Assembly: GCF_014873535.1 (NCBI RefSeq)
Contig: NZ_JADBEF010000001.1
Location: forward strand, 7,626,001 to 7,690,000
Length of the DNA stretch: 64,000 nucleotides
From: Nonomuraea africana
Lineage (GTDB): Bacteria > Actinomycetota > Actinomycetes > Streptosporangiales > Streptosporangiaceae
Direction of reading: 5' to 3'
Shown here: positions 1 to 6,929 of the stretch, in pieces
Position numbering within the stretch: the first letter of the stretch is position 1
How the letters are laid out: the number at the start of each line of letters is the position of its first letter
The notes under the pieces: model-generated
What the model was told of the DNA's origin: nothing
What the model saw: the letters and a program-made list of their open reading frames with translations, nothing else
The model's database searches: none
Position numbers and translations under genes: made by a program

Positions 1-536
1 CCGGAGTAGTCGTAGCAGTCGGGGCACAGTGGTTCGCCGAGGCGGGGGTCGTCGGCGCTGTGCTTGGCCGTACAGGACTGGACGCGGCCGTGTGGGCAGG
101 TGCGGGCGTTGCGGCGGGGGTGGCAGGGCAGGGGCTTGGCGCCGCGCTCGCGGCGGGTGTGGACGAGACCGAAGGAGGGGGCGGTGAGGGTGACGAACAG
201 GCAGGGGTGCGTGGCCACCGTGGCGGGCACTCCTTTGCCGCCGACGAGTCCGGCGCGGATCAGGTGGTAGGTGTCGGTGCGGTAGGTCTCGGCGCAGGAC
301 GGGCAGCGGGAGGCGCGTCGTGTCTTGCAGGGGACGCGCAGGATGCCGCCGGGTTCGGTGGCGGTGGTGTAGGTGTGCAGCCGGCGTCCGGTGGCGGGGT
401 CGATGTGCAGGACGTGGCCGCGCAGGTGGATGGGCTGTCGGCAGCCGCCGGTACGGCGGATCTGGGTGGCCCAGCGGTCGTGGTCGGGGTCGTCGAGCCG
501 GGCGATGAGCTCGGCGACGGTGTCGGGGCTTGCCAT
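1..536 (-). CDS. Replication initiator protein, RepSA type (partial)
   Basis: Only the N-terminal ~178 residues are visible; the frame runs off the left edge. It opens at an ATG and reads MASPDTVAELIARLDDPDH, then shows a Cys-rich stretch (CKTRRASRCPSC) and later CPDCYDY. These are features of the N-terminal region of RepSA-like initiators of actinomycete integrative and conjugative elements, which act at the element origin to support autonomous or rolling-circle replication after excision. The catalytic part is outside the window. It is the last visible gene of a minus-strand series that includes the TraSA-like translocase, which supports the assignment. Family recognised from composition and context; no search was possible. 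Confidence 0.75.
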   Translation of the reverse strand, partial: MASPDTVAELIARLDDPDHDRWATQIRRTGGCRQPIHLRGHVLHIDPATGRRLHTYTTATEPGGILRVPCKTRRASRCPSCAETYRTDTYHLIRAGLVGGKGVPATVATHPCLFVTLTAPSFGLVHTRRERGAKPLPCHPRRNARTCPHGRVQSCTAKHSADDPRLGEPLCPDCYDYS

Positions 537-639
537 GATGGGGCTGTCCCTTCCGGGCTTCGCGGTTCGGTTCGGGATGGCCCCCCGACGTGACGGACGT
601 CTTGGCGGATGTGTGGTCACGCCGGGGGCGCCGAAGGTG

Positions 640-762
640 TCAGCAGTAGCCGTGGCCTTCGCAGTGCGGGCAGTTGTCGCCGTAGCTGTCGATGCCGGTC
701 CCGCCGCAGGTGCAGCACTGGTGTCGAGGCGGGGCGGCGGGCGGGATCGCGTCTTCGCTCAT
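640..762 (-). CDS. Tiny CxxCxGxG zinc-finger protein (40 aa)
   Basis: A 40-residue protein starting MSEDAIPPAAPPRHQ and ending with two DnaJ-like zinc motifs, CCTCGGTG and CPHCEGHG, enough to coordinate one zinc ion. Its ATG overlaps the stop of the preceding gene by 4 bases (ATGA), so the two are probably translationally coupled. Small proteins of this kind are frequent between the transfer and rep genes of actinomycete integrative elements. Role unknown; a DNA- or protein-binding accessory is an inference. Confidence 0.7.
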   Translation of the reverse strand: MSEDAIPPAAPPRHQCCTCGGTGIDSYGDNCPHCEGHGYC

Positions 763-935
763 GTGATCCACTTCCTTTCCGTCGAGCGGTCGGGGGCGGT
801 GTTGATGAACACGCGCCAGGTGTACGGCCGGCCGGTCGTCAGCAGGCGCGAGACGGAGCCGACCGGCAGGACTGCGCGGATCTGGCGGATGGCGTGGGCG
901 AGTTCGGCGTGGGTGCCGTCGATGCGGATGCGCAT
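759..935 (-). CDS. Small hypothetical element protein (58 aa)
   Basis: ATG start; 58 residues beginning MRIRIDGTHAELAHAIRQI and containing the predicted strand segment YTWRVFINT. The stop overlaps the next start by 4 bases, and the gap to the upstream DUF2637 gene is only 16 bases, so it belongs to the same minus-strand operon. The sequence alternates charged and hydrophobic residues like a small alpha/beta fold. I recognise no motif that gives a function. Confidence 0.65.
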   Translation of the reverse strand: MRIRIDGTHAELAHAIRQIRAVLPVGSVSRLLTTGRPYTWRVFINTAPDRSTERKWIT

Positions 936-951
936 GGCTGCTTCCTTCGGG

Positions 952-1584
952 TTAGGCGGTTTCGGGGCTGTCGCGCAGGGTGCGCAGCAGGTCTGAGGCG
1001 AGTTGGCTGGATACGCCCAGCCGGGCGCGCAGGGTGTCGCGGGTGATGGGCTTGCCGTGGCGTGCCTGGTGTTCGTGGGCGACGCGGCGGGCGTAGTCGA
1101 GCAGTTCGGCGACCGGGCCGTTCTGGTCCGGTACGGCCGGCGGGGTCGTCTCCGGTACGGCGGACGGAACGGGGACGAGGTCTGAGGACGGTTCGGGACG
1201 GGGTTCGGAGGCGCGGCGCTCCAGCATCGAGACCGCGACGAGGAAGGCGCCGGCGGGTGTGGCGGCGGTGATCCATCCCCAGGGCGTCGGTTCGGCTTGG
1301 GCGAGGTTGGCGGCCAGCGACAGGACGATGCCGCTCGTCAGGACGAGGGTCGGCCAGGAGATCCAGCCGTTTCGTTCCCGTCCGTTCTTGCGGTCGCGCT
1401 GTCGTTCTCGGGCGGCCATGACGCAGGTGAGGTCGACGCAGACCGCTACCGCCCAGGCCATCCAGCCCGTCTGTCCGTGCTCGATGGCGGTGTCGCGGAT
1501 GTGGGTGAAGCTGCCCGCTCCGGCGATCAGGGCGAGGATCAGCACCGGCGCGGTGTCGGCCAGGCGGGCGGCTTTGGGGGTCAT
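952..1584 (-). CDS. DUF2637-type membrane protein, SpdB2-like spread protein
   Basis: 210 residues. The N-terminal ~120 residues hold about four hydrophobic segments (for example VLILALIAGAGSF, AWAVAVCVDLTCVMAA and LVLTSGIVLSLAANLA), followed by a Pro-rich linker (VPETTPPAVPDQ) and a C-terminal charged HTH-like part (TRDTLRARLGVSSQLASDLL). This matches DUF2637 proteins found beside TraSA in actinomycete conjugative elements and annotated SpdB2-like, implicated in intramycelial spread of the plasmid. It lies 14 bases after the translocase stop on the same strand. The membrane location and spread role come from family knowledge. Confidence 0.8.
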   Translation of the reverse strand: MTPKAARLADTAPVLILALIAGAGSFTHIRDTAIEHGQTGWMAWAVAVCVDLTCVMAARERQRDRKNGRERNGWISWPTLVLTSGIVLSLAANLAQAEPTPWGWITAATPAGAFLVAVSMLERRASEPRPEPSSDLVPVPSAVPETTPPAVPDQNGPVAELLDYARRVAHEHQARHGKPITRDTLRARLGVSSQLASDLLRTLRDSPETA

Positions 1585-1598
1585 CGGGGGCGCTCCTT

Positions 1599-2978
1599 TC
1601 AGGCGGCCAGCTCGGGGTTGCCGTTGGCGGGCAGCTCGTGGCCGAGTCCGCTGGCGGCGACCTGAGCCCAGGAGGGGGTGAGGTCGGCGAAGGTGTGGGC
1701 GGCGCGTTCGGCGGCTTCGGTGGAGACGTAGCCGGAGCGGGCCCGGTACCAGCGGCCGTCCGCGCCGGTGATCACGGCGACGCCGGGCATCTCGGGGGCG
1801 ATGGAGCGGGCGGCGACCAGGGCGTCGGGGTCGAGATCGCCGAGGGTCATCACCGCGGTTTCGGGGTCGTTGACGCGGTGGCAGACGCGTCCGCCGATCT
1901 GGGCGCGCAGCGCGGTGACTCCGGGGCCGAGGTCGGAGCCGATGCGCTGTCCGGACAGGAGAAGGTGGATGCCGAAGGCGCGGCCGAGTTGGGCGATGCG
2001 CAGCAGGGCGGTTGCCGTACGGGTGACCTGGTCTTTTTCGGCCTTGTCTGCGGTCAGGAAGAGTTCGGCCAGCTCGTCGATCAGGATGACGACCGGGATG
2101 GGGCGCAGGGTGTCGGGGAGCTGCCAGATGTCGCGTACGCCGTGCCGGCGGCAGGCCAGCATCCGCGAGCCCATGACGGTGATGAGGTCGGCCAGCAGGT
2201 CGAGGCACTGTTCGCGGGTGGTGGCCAGTGCGGACAGCCGGGGTCCGTAGACCGACAGTTCGACTCCGCCTTTGAGGTCGAAGCCGACCATGGCGACGGG
2301 TTGCGGGGACAGTCCGACGATGAGGGCGTTGAGCAGGTTCGACTTGCCGGATTGGGTGGCACCTACGTTGATCCAGTGTGGGATGAGCCGGAAGTCCATT
2401 CGCCAGGCGGCGCCGGTCTCCAGTACACCGACGATGGGCCGCAGCAGATCGTCGGCGGACCAGCCACCTGACGGCTCGGTCGGGGGTACGGCCGGCGCGA
2501 CGTGGGTCAGCGGGTCCTGGGTGATGCCTTGCAGGGTGACGCGGCCAGGCCGGGAGCCGACGACGCGGACCGCCTCGATACGCCAGGCGTGTGCGAGCCG
2601 TTCGCAGACCTTGGCGTAGTCGTCGGGGACCTGGCCGTCGAGGAGGTGGAAGGTGATGCGGAAGCCGTTCGGGGTCGGCTTCGGCAGGCCCATCCATGGC
2701 TTGGTGTCGACCGCGACCCGCTGGAAGCGGCGCTTGACGCGGACGACGCCGGTTGAGGCGACCAGGCCGGGGATGGTGGTGAACCACCAGCGCTGCCGCT
2801 TCTTGATGAGCCCGCACCCGGAGGCGACGTGCCGCCAGGACCAGCGCAGCCACACGGCCTTGCGGGGGAAGACGAACAGGTACCAGTAGGAGACCGGCGC
2901 CCAGCGCCGCCAAAGGATCAAGACAAGCAGTGCGGCGAGGGCCTTGACGGCGGGATGGTGAATGTCGATGTCGATCAT
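1599..2978 (-). CDS. FtsK/SpoIIIE-type DNA translocase, TraSA/TraB-like
   Basis: 459 residues. It has an N-terminal hydrophobic anchor (ALAALLVLILWRRW), a Walker A GATQSGKS at about residues 206-213 and a Walker B VVILIDEL ending near residue 302. The layout is that of the double-stranded DNA translocases that alone drive conjugation of actinomycete integrative elements between hyphae, working as a membrane hexamer. The start is the ATG at 2978, which overlaps the stop of the upstream 112-aa gene by four bases; an in-frame upstream extension lies inside that gene and is not used. The transfer gene of the element; regulation is probably by the adjacent divergent GntR protein. Confidence 0.9.
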   Translation of the reverse strand: MIDIDIHHPAVKALAALLVLILWRRWAPVSYWYLFVFPRKAVWLRWSWRHVASGCGLIKKRQRWWFTTIPGLVASTGVVRVKRRFQRVAVDTKPWMGLPKPTPNGFRITFHLLDGQVPDDYAKVCERLAHAWRIEAVRVVGSRPGRVTLQGITQDPLTHVAPAVPPTEPSGGWSADDLLRPIVGVLETGAAWRMDFRLIPHWINVGATQSGKSNLLNALIVGLSPQPVAMVGFDLKGGVELSVYGPRLSALATTREQCLDLLADLITVMGSRMLACRRHGVRDIWQLPDTLRPIPVVILIDELAELFLTADKAEKDQVTRTATALLRIAQLGRAFGIHLLLSGQRIGSDLGPGVTALRAQIGGRVCHRVNDPETAVMTLGDLDPDALVAARSIAPEMPGVAVITGADGRWYRARSGYVSTEAAERAAHTFADLTPSWAQVAASGLGHELPANGNPELAA

Positions 2979-3313
2979 TGGCCCGCCGCCGTTCTTCCGG
3001 CACCGGCCGGGATGAACGTCTGCGCCCGGTAGGAGATGCCCCACCGGCCGCCGGTCTCCCAGACGTAGCCGAGCAGGCCCACGGGGACGACTTCGTCACC
3101 GACGTTGATCTGTGGTTCGGGGGTTGTGCTGACCTTGACGAGTTCCATGCGGCTGGACTCGTCCTCGAACAGCAGCGTCAGTTCGTACATGACGTTGCCG
3201 TCCTTGTCGCGCTTGATCTCGCCGGTGTCCTTGCTGACCAGGCGGGGCTTGGGGGCTTTGACGCAGGTGATCTGGAGCTTGGTGACGTCGACGGGGATGG
3301 GGATGGCTCGCAT
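2975..3313 (-). CDS. Conserved small protein of AICE transfer operon (112 aa)
   Basis: First gene of the minus-strand transfer operon. The ATG at 3313 is preceded by GGAAAGATC, a fair ribosome site, and is preferred over an ATG 36 bases upstream. The protein starts MRAIPIPVDVTKLQITCVKA, is rich in beta-strand residues, and has no membrane segment. Proteins like this occur directly upstream of TraSA-like genes in AICEs and are usually annotated only as hypothetical or regulatory. Its stop overlaps the translocase start, so production is coupled to transfer. Biochemical role unknown. Confidence 0.75.
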   Translation of the reverse strand: MRAIPIPVDVTKLQITCVKAPKPRLVSKDTGEIKRDKDGNVMYELTLLFEDESSRMELVKVSTTPEPQINVGDEVVPVGLLGYVWETGGRWGISYRAQTFIPAGAGRTAAGQ

Positions 3314-3371
3314 GATCTTTCCTTCGATCGGGGGACGCTTAGAAGACATGGAACGCTTGGAATTCTAAGTT

Positions 3372-3389
3372 GTCAAGGAGTTCTTTGAC
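3372..3389. promoter_or_regulatory. Candidate GntR (KorSA-like) operator
   Basis: GTCAAGGAGTTCTTTGAC is an imperfect 18-bp palindrome (14 of 18 positions symmetric) in the space between the divergent transfer operon (start 3313) and the gntR gene (start 3437). In pSAM2-type elements the KorSA repressor binds palindromes in this kind of position to silence transfer. Position and symmetry are seen; the binding protein is inferred. Confidence 0.5.
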
Positions 3390-3436
3390 CGCTTGGTTGC
3401 GGTGTGCTCAACTTGGGGTGGACGAGGAGGGCGCAG

Positions 3437-3805
3437 ATGGTGGAGAAGTCGGGCCGACCGGCCTATTTGCAGATCGTCGACGACCTGAGCGAGCAGATCC
3501 GCCGGGGAACGTTGGCGCCTGGAGAAGCGCTCCCCTCCATCGCCCAGCTCGGCGAGCGCTACGACGTCTCGGCCAGCGTGATCAAGTCAGCCGTCAGCGT
3601 GCTTCGCACCCAAGGCTTGGTCGTCGGCCAGCAAGGCAAGGGCGTGTTCGTCAGCGAAGCCCAACCCGCGGCCGGCCCCGCCGAGGACATCGATGGCGAG
3701 GTCCTGGCCCAGTTGGCGGACATGCGCCGCACCCTCAGGGAATTGGGGGATCGGCTTGCGGCTCTTGAGTCGACGGTGTTCCCAAAGCCGAAGCGATCTC
3801 GCTGA
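3437..3805 (+). CDS. GntR-family repressor, KorSA-like
   Basis: 122 residues. Residues 1-70 form a GntR winged helix (PAYLQIVDDLSEQIRRGTLA, then LPSIAQLGERYDVSASVIKSA) and the end is a short helical tail (LADMRRTLRELGDRLAALES) that may dimerise; there is no effector domain. The ATG at 3437 sits 6 bases after GAGGAGG. Diverging from the translocase operon, it is placed like KorSA of pSAM2, which represses transfer and replication functions. Family call firm, target inferred. Confidence 0.85.
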   Translation: MVEKSGRPAYLQIVDDLSEQIRRGTLAPGEALPSIAQLGERYDVSASVIKSAVSVLRTQGLVVGQQGKGVFVSEAQPAAGPAEDIDGEVLAQLADMRRTLRELGDRLAALESTVFPKPKRSR

Positions 3806-3881
3806 CTCGACAGGTCAGCTCCTCCAGTTCCGCCCTGATCTCTGCCAGTTCCCCGATGATGCGGTACCGGTTCGTCTCCAT
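3735..3881 (-). CDS. Small coiled-coil protein (48 aa)
   Basis: 48 residues starting METNRYRIIGELAEIRAELE, mostly one predicted helix with heptad-like Leu/Ile spacing, then a Pro-rich tail. The ATG at 3881 has AAGGAG exactly 6 bases upstream, which is the main reason for calling it. Its 3' end overlaps the end of gntR on the other strand by about 70 bases, so one of the two tails is unusual. Function unknown; tiny helical proteins next to korSA are seen in other elements. Confidence 0.5.
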   Translation of the reverse strand: METNRYRIIGELAEIRAELEELTCRVSEIASALGTPSTQEPQADPPIP

Positions 3882-4064
3882 CGCCATCTCCTTGTGTTTC
3901 GCTCTTTCGGAGTGGCTTAAGTTCACCGTGACCTGGGGATTTCCGGTATCACGCGGATCTAGTTAAGCTTCTTCAGTTCGGCTCAACGGCATTTACACGT
4001 CTGTTTTCACATGCACGACCCGCACACCGCGCACCACCCCCCAGTGTGAAGGCGAAGGTATGCA

Positions 4065-5102
4065 ATGAAGACGACCCAGCGAACCGGCTGGACCCCTTCC
4101 CGCCTGCGCGAACACCGCGAGGCACACGGACTTACCCTCGAAGCCGCAGGCGAGCGGCTACGTGAGGCCGCGGCCGGGCACGGCTTGACCGTCCCGGCGG
4201 CCAACTTCCAAACCCTGTGGGGACACGAGCAGGGAACGGTGTTTCCCGGCCCGCACTACCGACGCGCTTACTGCCTGCTTTACCAGGCCAGCGAACCTGA
4301 ACTAGGTTTTCGTCCAGCTTTGCCCGGTGAATCACAGAAAGCGGAAATTGTGATTTCTGAATTGCCTCCACCGGCCGACCCTGCCGCGGACAATGCCGCC
4401 GCCCACGTCATCGAGGAAGCGTTCACCAGGGTCTCCATCGGCGGCATCGAGCCGGGCGACTCACCACAAGCTCTCCTGCGCAACCGTGTGGTCGACGCCT
4501 GGCGCCGGCGACACGGTGGAGGCAGCCCCAAGCCGATCCTCGTCCTGGTCGGCGGATACGCCGGATCAGGCAAGACCGAGTTCTCCCGCTTCCTGTCGGA
4601 CATCACCGGGTGGGCATTCCTGGACAAGGACTCCCTCACGCGGTGCATCGTCGAACGGCTCCTGATCTCGCTCGGCGGCGACCCCAACGACCGGCACACC
4701 GATCTGTACCTCAAGGAGGTCCGCCCACTGGAGTACCGGTGCCTGATGGAGACCGCCTGGGACAACCTCAACATCGGCACCTCCACCATCCTCTCGGCGC
4801 CGTTCATCGCGGAGCTGAAGGACGAGGCGTGGTTCACCCGCCTGGAGAACAGGTGCGCGGCCAAGGGCATCGACGTCGCGGCGATCTGGGTGCGGTGCGA
4901 TCCCGAGTCCATGCGCGAGTACATCGAGTTCCGCGGCGCCGCCCGTGACGCATGGAAGCTGGACAACTGGGACCAGTACGCCGAAGGGCTGGCCGTCGAC
5001 GCCAGCCCACCAACCGCGCACATCACCGTCGACAACCGGCTCGGCGCCGCCATCAGCCTCGCTGACCAGACCCGCGAAGCACTCAAGCGGATCCTCGCGT
5101 GA
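4065..5102 (+). CDS. HTH domain fused to P-loop kinase (zeta-toxin/AAA33-like)
   Basis: 345 residues in two parts. Residues ~10-75 look like an XRE-type helix-turn-helix (LREHREAHGLTLEAAGERL, then FQTLWGHEQGTVFPGPHYRR). After a Pro/Ala linker, residues 155-340 are a P-loop kinase with Walker A GGYAGSGKT at 163-171 and an AAA_33/zeta-like layout, including FLDKDSLTR shortly after. The kinase substrate cannot be read from the sequence. The stop overlaps the start of the next kinase gene by four bases (GTGA), indicating coupling. The fusion suggests a DNA-binding regulator whose activity follows nucleotide or substrate binding, or a toxin-like kinase carrying its own operator-binding domain. Confidence 0.75.
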   Translation: MKTTQRTGWTPSRLREHREAHGLTLEAAGERLREAAAGHGLTVPAANFQTLWGHEQGTVFPGPHYRRAYCLLYQASEPELGFRPALPGESQKAEIVISELPPPADPAADNAAAHVIEEAFTRVSIGGIEPGDSPQALLRNRVVDAWRRRHGGGSPKPILVLVGGYAGSGKTEFSRFLSDITGWAFLDKDSLTRCIVERLLISLGGDPNDRHTDLYLKEVRPLEYRCLMETAWDNLNIGTSTILSAPFIAELKDEAWFTRLENRCAAKGIDVAAIWVRCDPESMREYIEFRGAARDAWKLDNWDQYAEGLAVDASPPTAHITVDNRLGAAISLADQTREALKRILA

Positions 5103-5692
5103 GCCTGCAAGGCGTCGTCCTGTACGGCCCACCCGCCAGCGGCAAGGACACCGTCACCGCCGCCCTGAATCGCCTCGACCCACGGTTCGCCCTGCTGCCC
5201 AAGCTCAAGGTCGGCACCGGACGAGCCGCAGGGTACGAGTTCGTCACGAGCGAGCACCTCGACAAGCTCCGCAGCGAAGGCCGATTGCTCGTCGAGACGC
5301 GTCGCTACGGCAACGTCTACGCCATCGACTGCCAAGCGATCGAGACACGGCACGCCGCCGGCTACGTGCCGATCGTTCACATGGGCAACATCCCAGATCT
5401 CCGCCGGCTCCTCGCCCGAGTTCCCGACTCTTGGCTTCGCGTCCTGCTGTGGGTGCAGCGCGAGGTGACCGAGCAGCGTTCGCAAGCACGCGGGGACACC
5501 GACACGACCAAGCGCCTGGCCGCGTGGGACGAGACCGTTGAAGACCTCGGAGCGAACGCCGACGCGGGCTTCTTTCATCTGCGTCTCCACACTGACCAGC
5601 TCAGCCCGGACGCGGCGGCGAAGGAAATCACGAGCGCGTACGACCGTCTGCGGACCGCCGGATGTCCTCACGAGGAGGGTTCCCACCCCTGA
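5099..5692 (+). CDS. P-loop kinase (guanylate/nucleotide-kinase-like)
   Basis: 197 residues starting at GTG 5099, overlapping the previous stop. Walker A GPPASGKDTVT lies at about residues 8-18. Downstream are RYGNVYAIDC and HMGNIPDLRRLL, and a C-terminal arginine-rich helix (QREVTEQRSQARGDTDTTKR) that could be the lid region. The size and layout resemble guanylate-kinase-like or dephospho-CoA-kinase-like P-loop proteins, but the substrate residues are not diagnostic. It is the second of two kinases in one mRNA with the HTH-kinase fusion, so joint action on one pathway is likely. Confidence 0.75.
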   Translation: MSLQGVVLYGPPASGKDTVTAALNRLDPRFALLPKLKVGTGRAAGYEFVTSEHLDKLRSEGRLLVETRRYGNVYAIDCQAIETRHAAGYVPIVHMGNIPDLRRLLARVPDSWLRVLLWVQREVTEQRSQARGDTDTTKRLAAWDETVEDLGANADAGFFHLRLHTDQLSPDAAAKEITSAYDRLRTAGCPHEEGSHP

Positions 5693-6164
5693 GCCGCGCC
5701 GCGACGTCATCCGGGATCAGATCGAGCCGCCACCAGGTACCGCAATCCCCGCACCGCGCCCCGTCAGCGACGGGGCGCTGAAAGGTCCACTCGACGTTGA
5801 GGTGCTGGCAGCCGCGACCTGTTCCATAGCTCTCGACGCAGCGCTCTGGTGTCACGGAGGACTCGTCCACCGTGACGATGACCGGCGCGTCACCCCGCTC
5901 GCTGCCGCAGGCAGGACACGTGAACACTTGTGACATCGTCAGCTGCTCTTCGAGCTCCTGCTGCTGCTCGATGAGCAAGACCAACTCATGTGAAGACGTC
6001 GCGATCAACTGCCGCTTGAGACCCGCACACTCCTCCGACCGAGTCAGCTGCCGGTCAGGATCACGACAGGCCGAGAATCCTCCCCACTCACGCGCAACCG
6101 TGGCCCAACCGTCCACGTGAGGTCCACCGGTCGTCTCCGAGCTGATCCCTACGGTTGCCGCCAC
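5628..6164 (-). CDS. Zinc-ribbon-containing hypothetical protein
   Basis: 178 residues. The N-terminal half contains a helix rich in Gln/Glu (LIEQQQELEEQL). The C-terminal half has two Cys pairs, CPACGSERG and CGDCGTWW, separated by ~50 residues with an extra CQH, consistent with a zinc ribbon. The 3' end overlaps the end of the kinase gene by 65 bases in convergent orientation. Natural composition and the paired cysteines argue for a real gene, but no family is recognised. An internal ATG (MSQVFTCPACG) could start a shorter form of about 100 residues. Confidence 0.55.
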   Translation of the reverse strand: MAATVGISSETTGGPHVDGWATVAREWGGFSACRDPDRQLTRSEECAGLKRQLIATSSHELVLLIEQQQELEEQLTMSQVFTCPACGSERGDAPVIVTVDESSVTPERCVESYGTGRGCQHLNVEWTFQRPVADGARCGDCGTWWRLDLIPDDVAARLRGGNPPREDIRRSADGRTRS

Positions 6165-6203
6165 AGCGCCTCTCCCTCCTTGTCGAGACTCCCAGGCAAG
6201 GCC

Positions 6204-6503
6204 TCATGACGCCCGCCCATCGAGAATCGCCGCCCAGAGCCGCAGCACTTCGGCCGTGCGCAGCCACGAGGTCTCACGCACATTCACTGAGCCGTCCTCG
6301 CGCTCCAGGCGCCGCACGAACAGAACCCCCGCCGCGGCACACAGTTCATACACAGTGCTACGACAGCCGCAGGTGTGCTCCCGCACGCGGACCCGATCAC
6401 ATCGCGGAGTGCTCTCGTACCAGGCAACGGATTCGCAGTCCGGGCGCCTCGGCGCCGGGTGGGTGCCGTGATACGGCGCGAGCTCCACGTCTTGCCTGAG
6501 CAT
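6204..6503 (-). CDS. Cys-containing hypothetical protein (99 aa)
   Basis: 99 residues beginning MLRQDVELAPYHGTHPAPRR and containing four cysteines (PDCES, RCDRV, HTCGCRS) before a helical C-terminal half (VRETSWLRTAEVLRLWAAIL). It lies upstream of, and on the same strand as, the zinc-ribbon gene, separated by 39 bases, so the two may be co-transcribed. The Cys/His-rich first half could bind a metal. No family recognised. Confidence 0.55.
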   Translation of the reverse strand: MLRQDVELAPYHGTHPAPRRPDCESVAWYESTPRCDRVRVREHTCGCRSTVYELCAAAGVLFVRRLEREDGSVNVRETSWLRTAEVLRLWAAILDGRAS

Positions 6504-6658
6504 GACTTCTCCCTGCCGCTCATTGGGCTGCTATGACGAGGGCCGCCTCGACACAGCCGAGGGCGGCACATCATGCAGGAAGACTAACTCGCCTGTACAC
6601 CCCTGCCTATGCCATGGCATGCCATGAGCTGCCTGATAGTGCCTGAACAGGGCTTCCT

Positions 6659-6925
6659 ATGGTTAGAACTGTGATCGACTTCGAGCCGGATCGCCCCAGG
6701 TGGGAGCAGATATACGACGTGCTTCGAGCACGGATCGTGGACGGCACCTACCCGCCCAAGCATCTGCTATCCGAAGTCCAACTCATGCAGGAGTTCGGGG
6801 TCGCACGCGGCACCATCCGCAAGGCCATGCAGCGACTCCGCGACGAGAACCTGATCTACACCGTGCCGAACCTGGGAAGCTTCGTGGGTCAACGGAAGCT
6901 TCCAGAGGCCGACGACGCCGAGTAG
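6659..6925 (+). CDS. Short GntR-family regulator
   Basis: 88 residues consisting almost only of a GntR winged helix: WEQIYDVLRARIVDGTYPP, then SEVQLMQEFGVARGTIRKAM and the wing IYTVPNLGSFVG. It lacks an effector domain, like other small element-borne GntR proteins. Its last codons, GCC GAG TAG, are part of the 15-bp sequence duplicated by the IS481 insertion, so the coding sequence is intact although an IS abuts it. Any original downstream partner is now separated from it by 2 kb. Confidence 0.8.
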   Translation: MVRTVIDFEPDRPRWEQIYDVLRARIVDGTYPPKHLLSEVQLMQEFGVARGTIRKAMQRLRDENLIYTVPNLGSFVGQRKLPEADDAE

Positions 6926-6929
6926 CACA

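Noticed and set aside
952..3099. 715-codon minus-strand frame across the translocase
   Set aside because: Its middle is Arg/Pro-rich out-of-frame translation of the TraSA-like gene; only its last 210 residues are the true DUF2637 protein.
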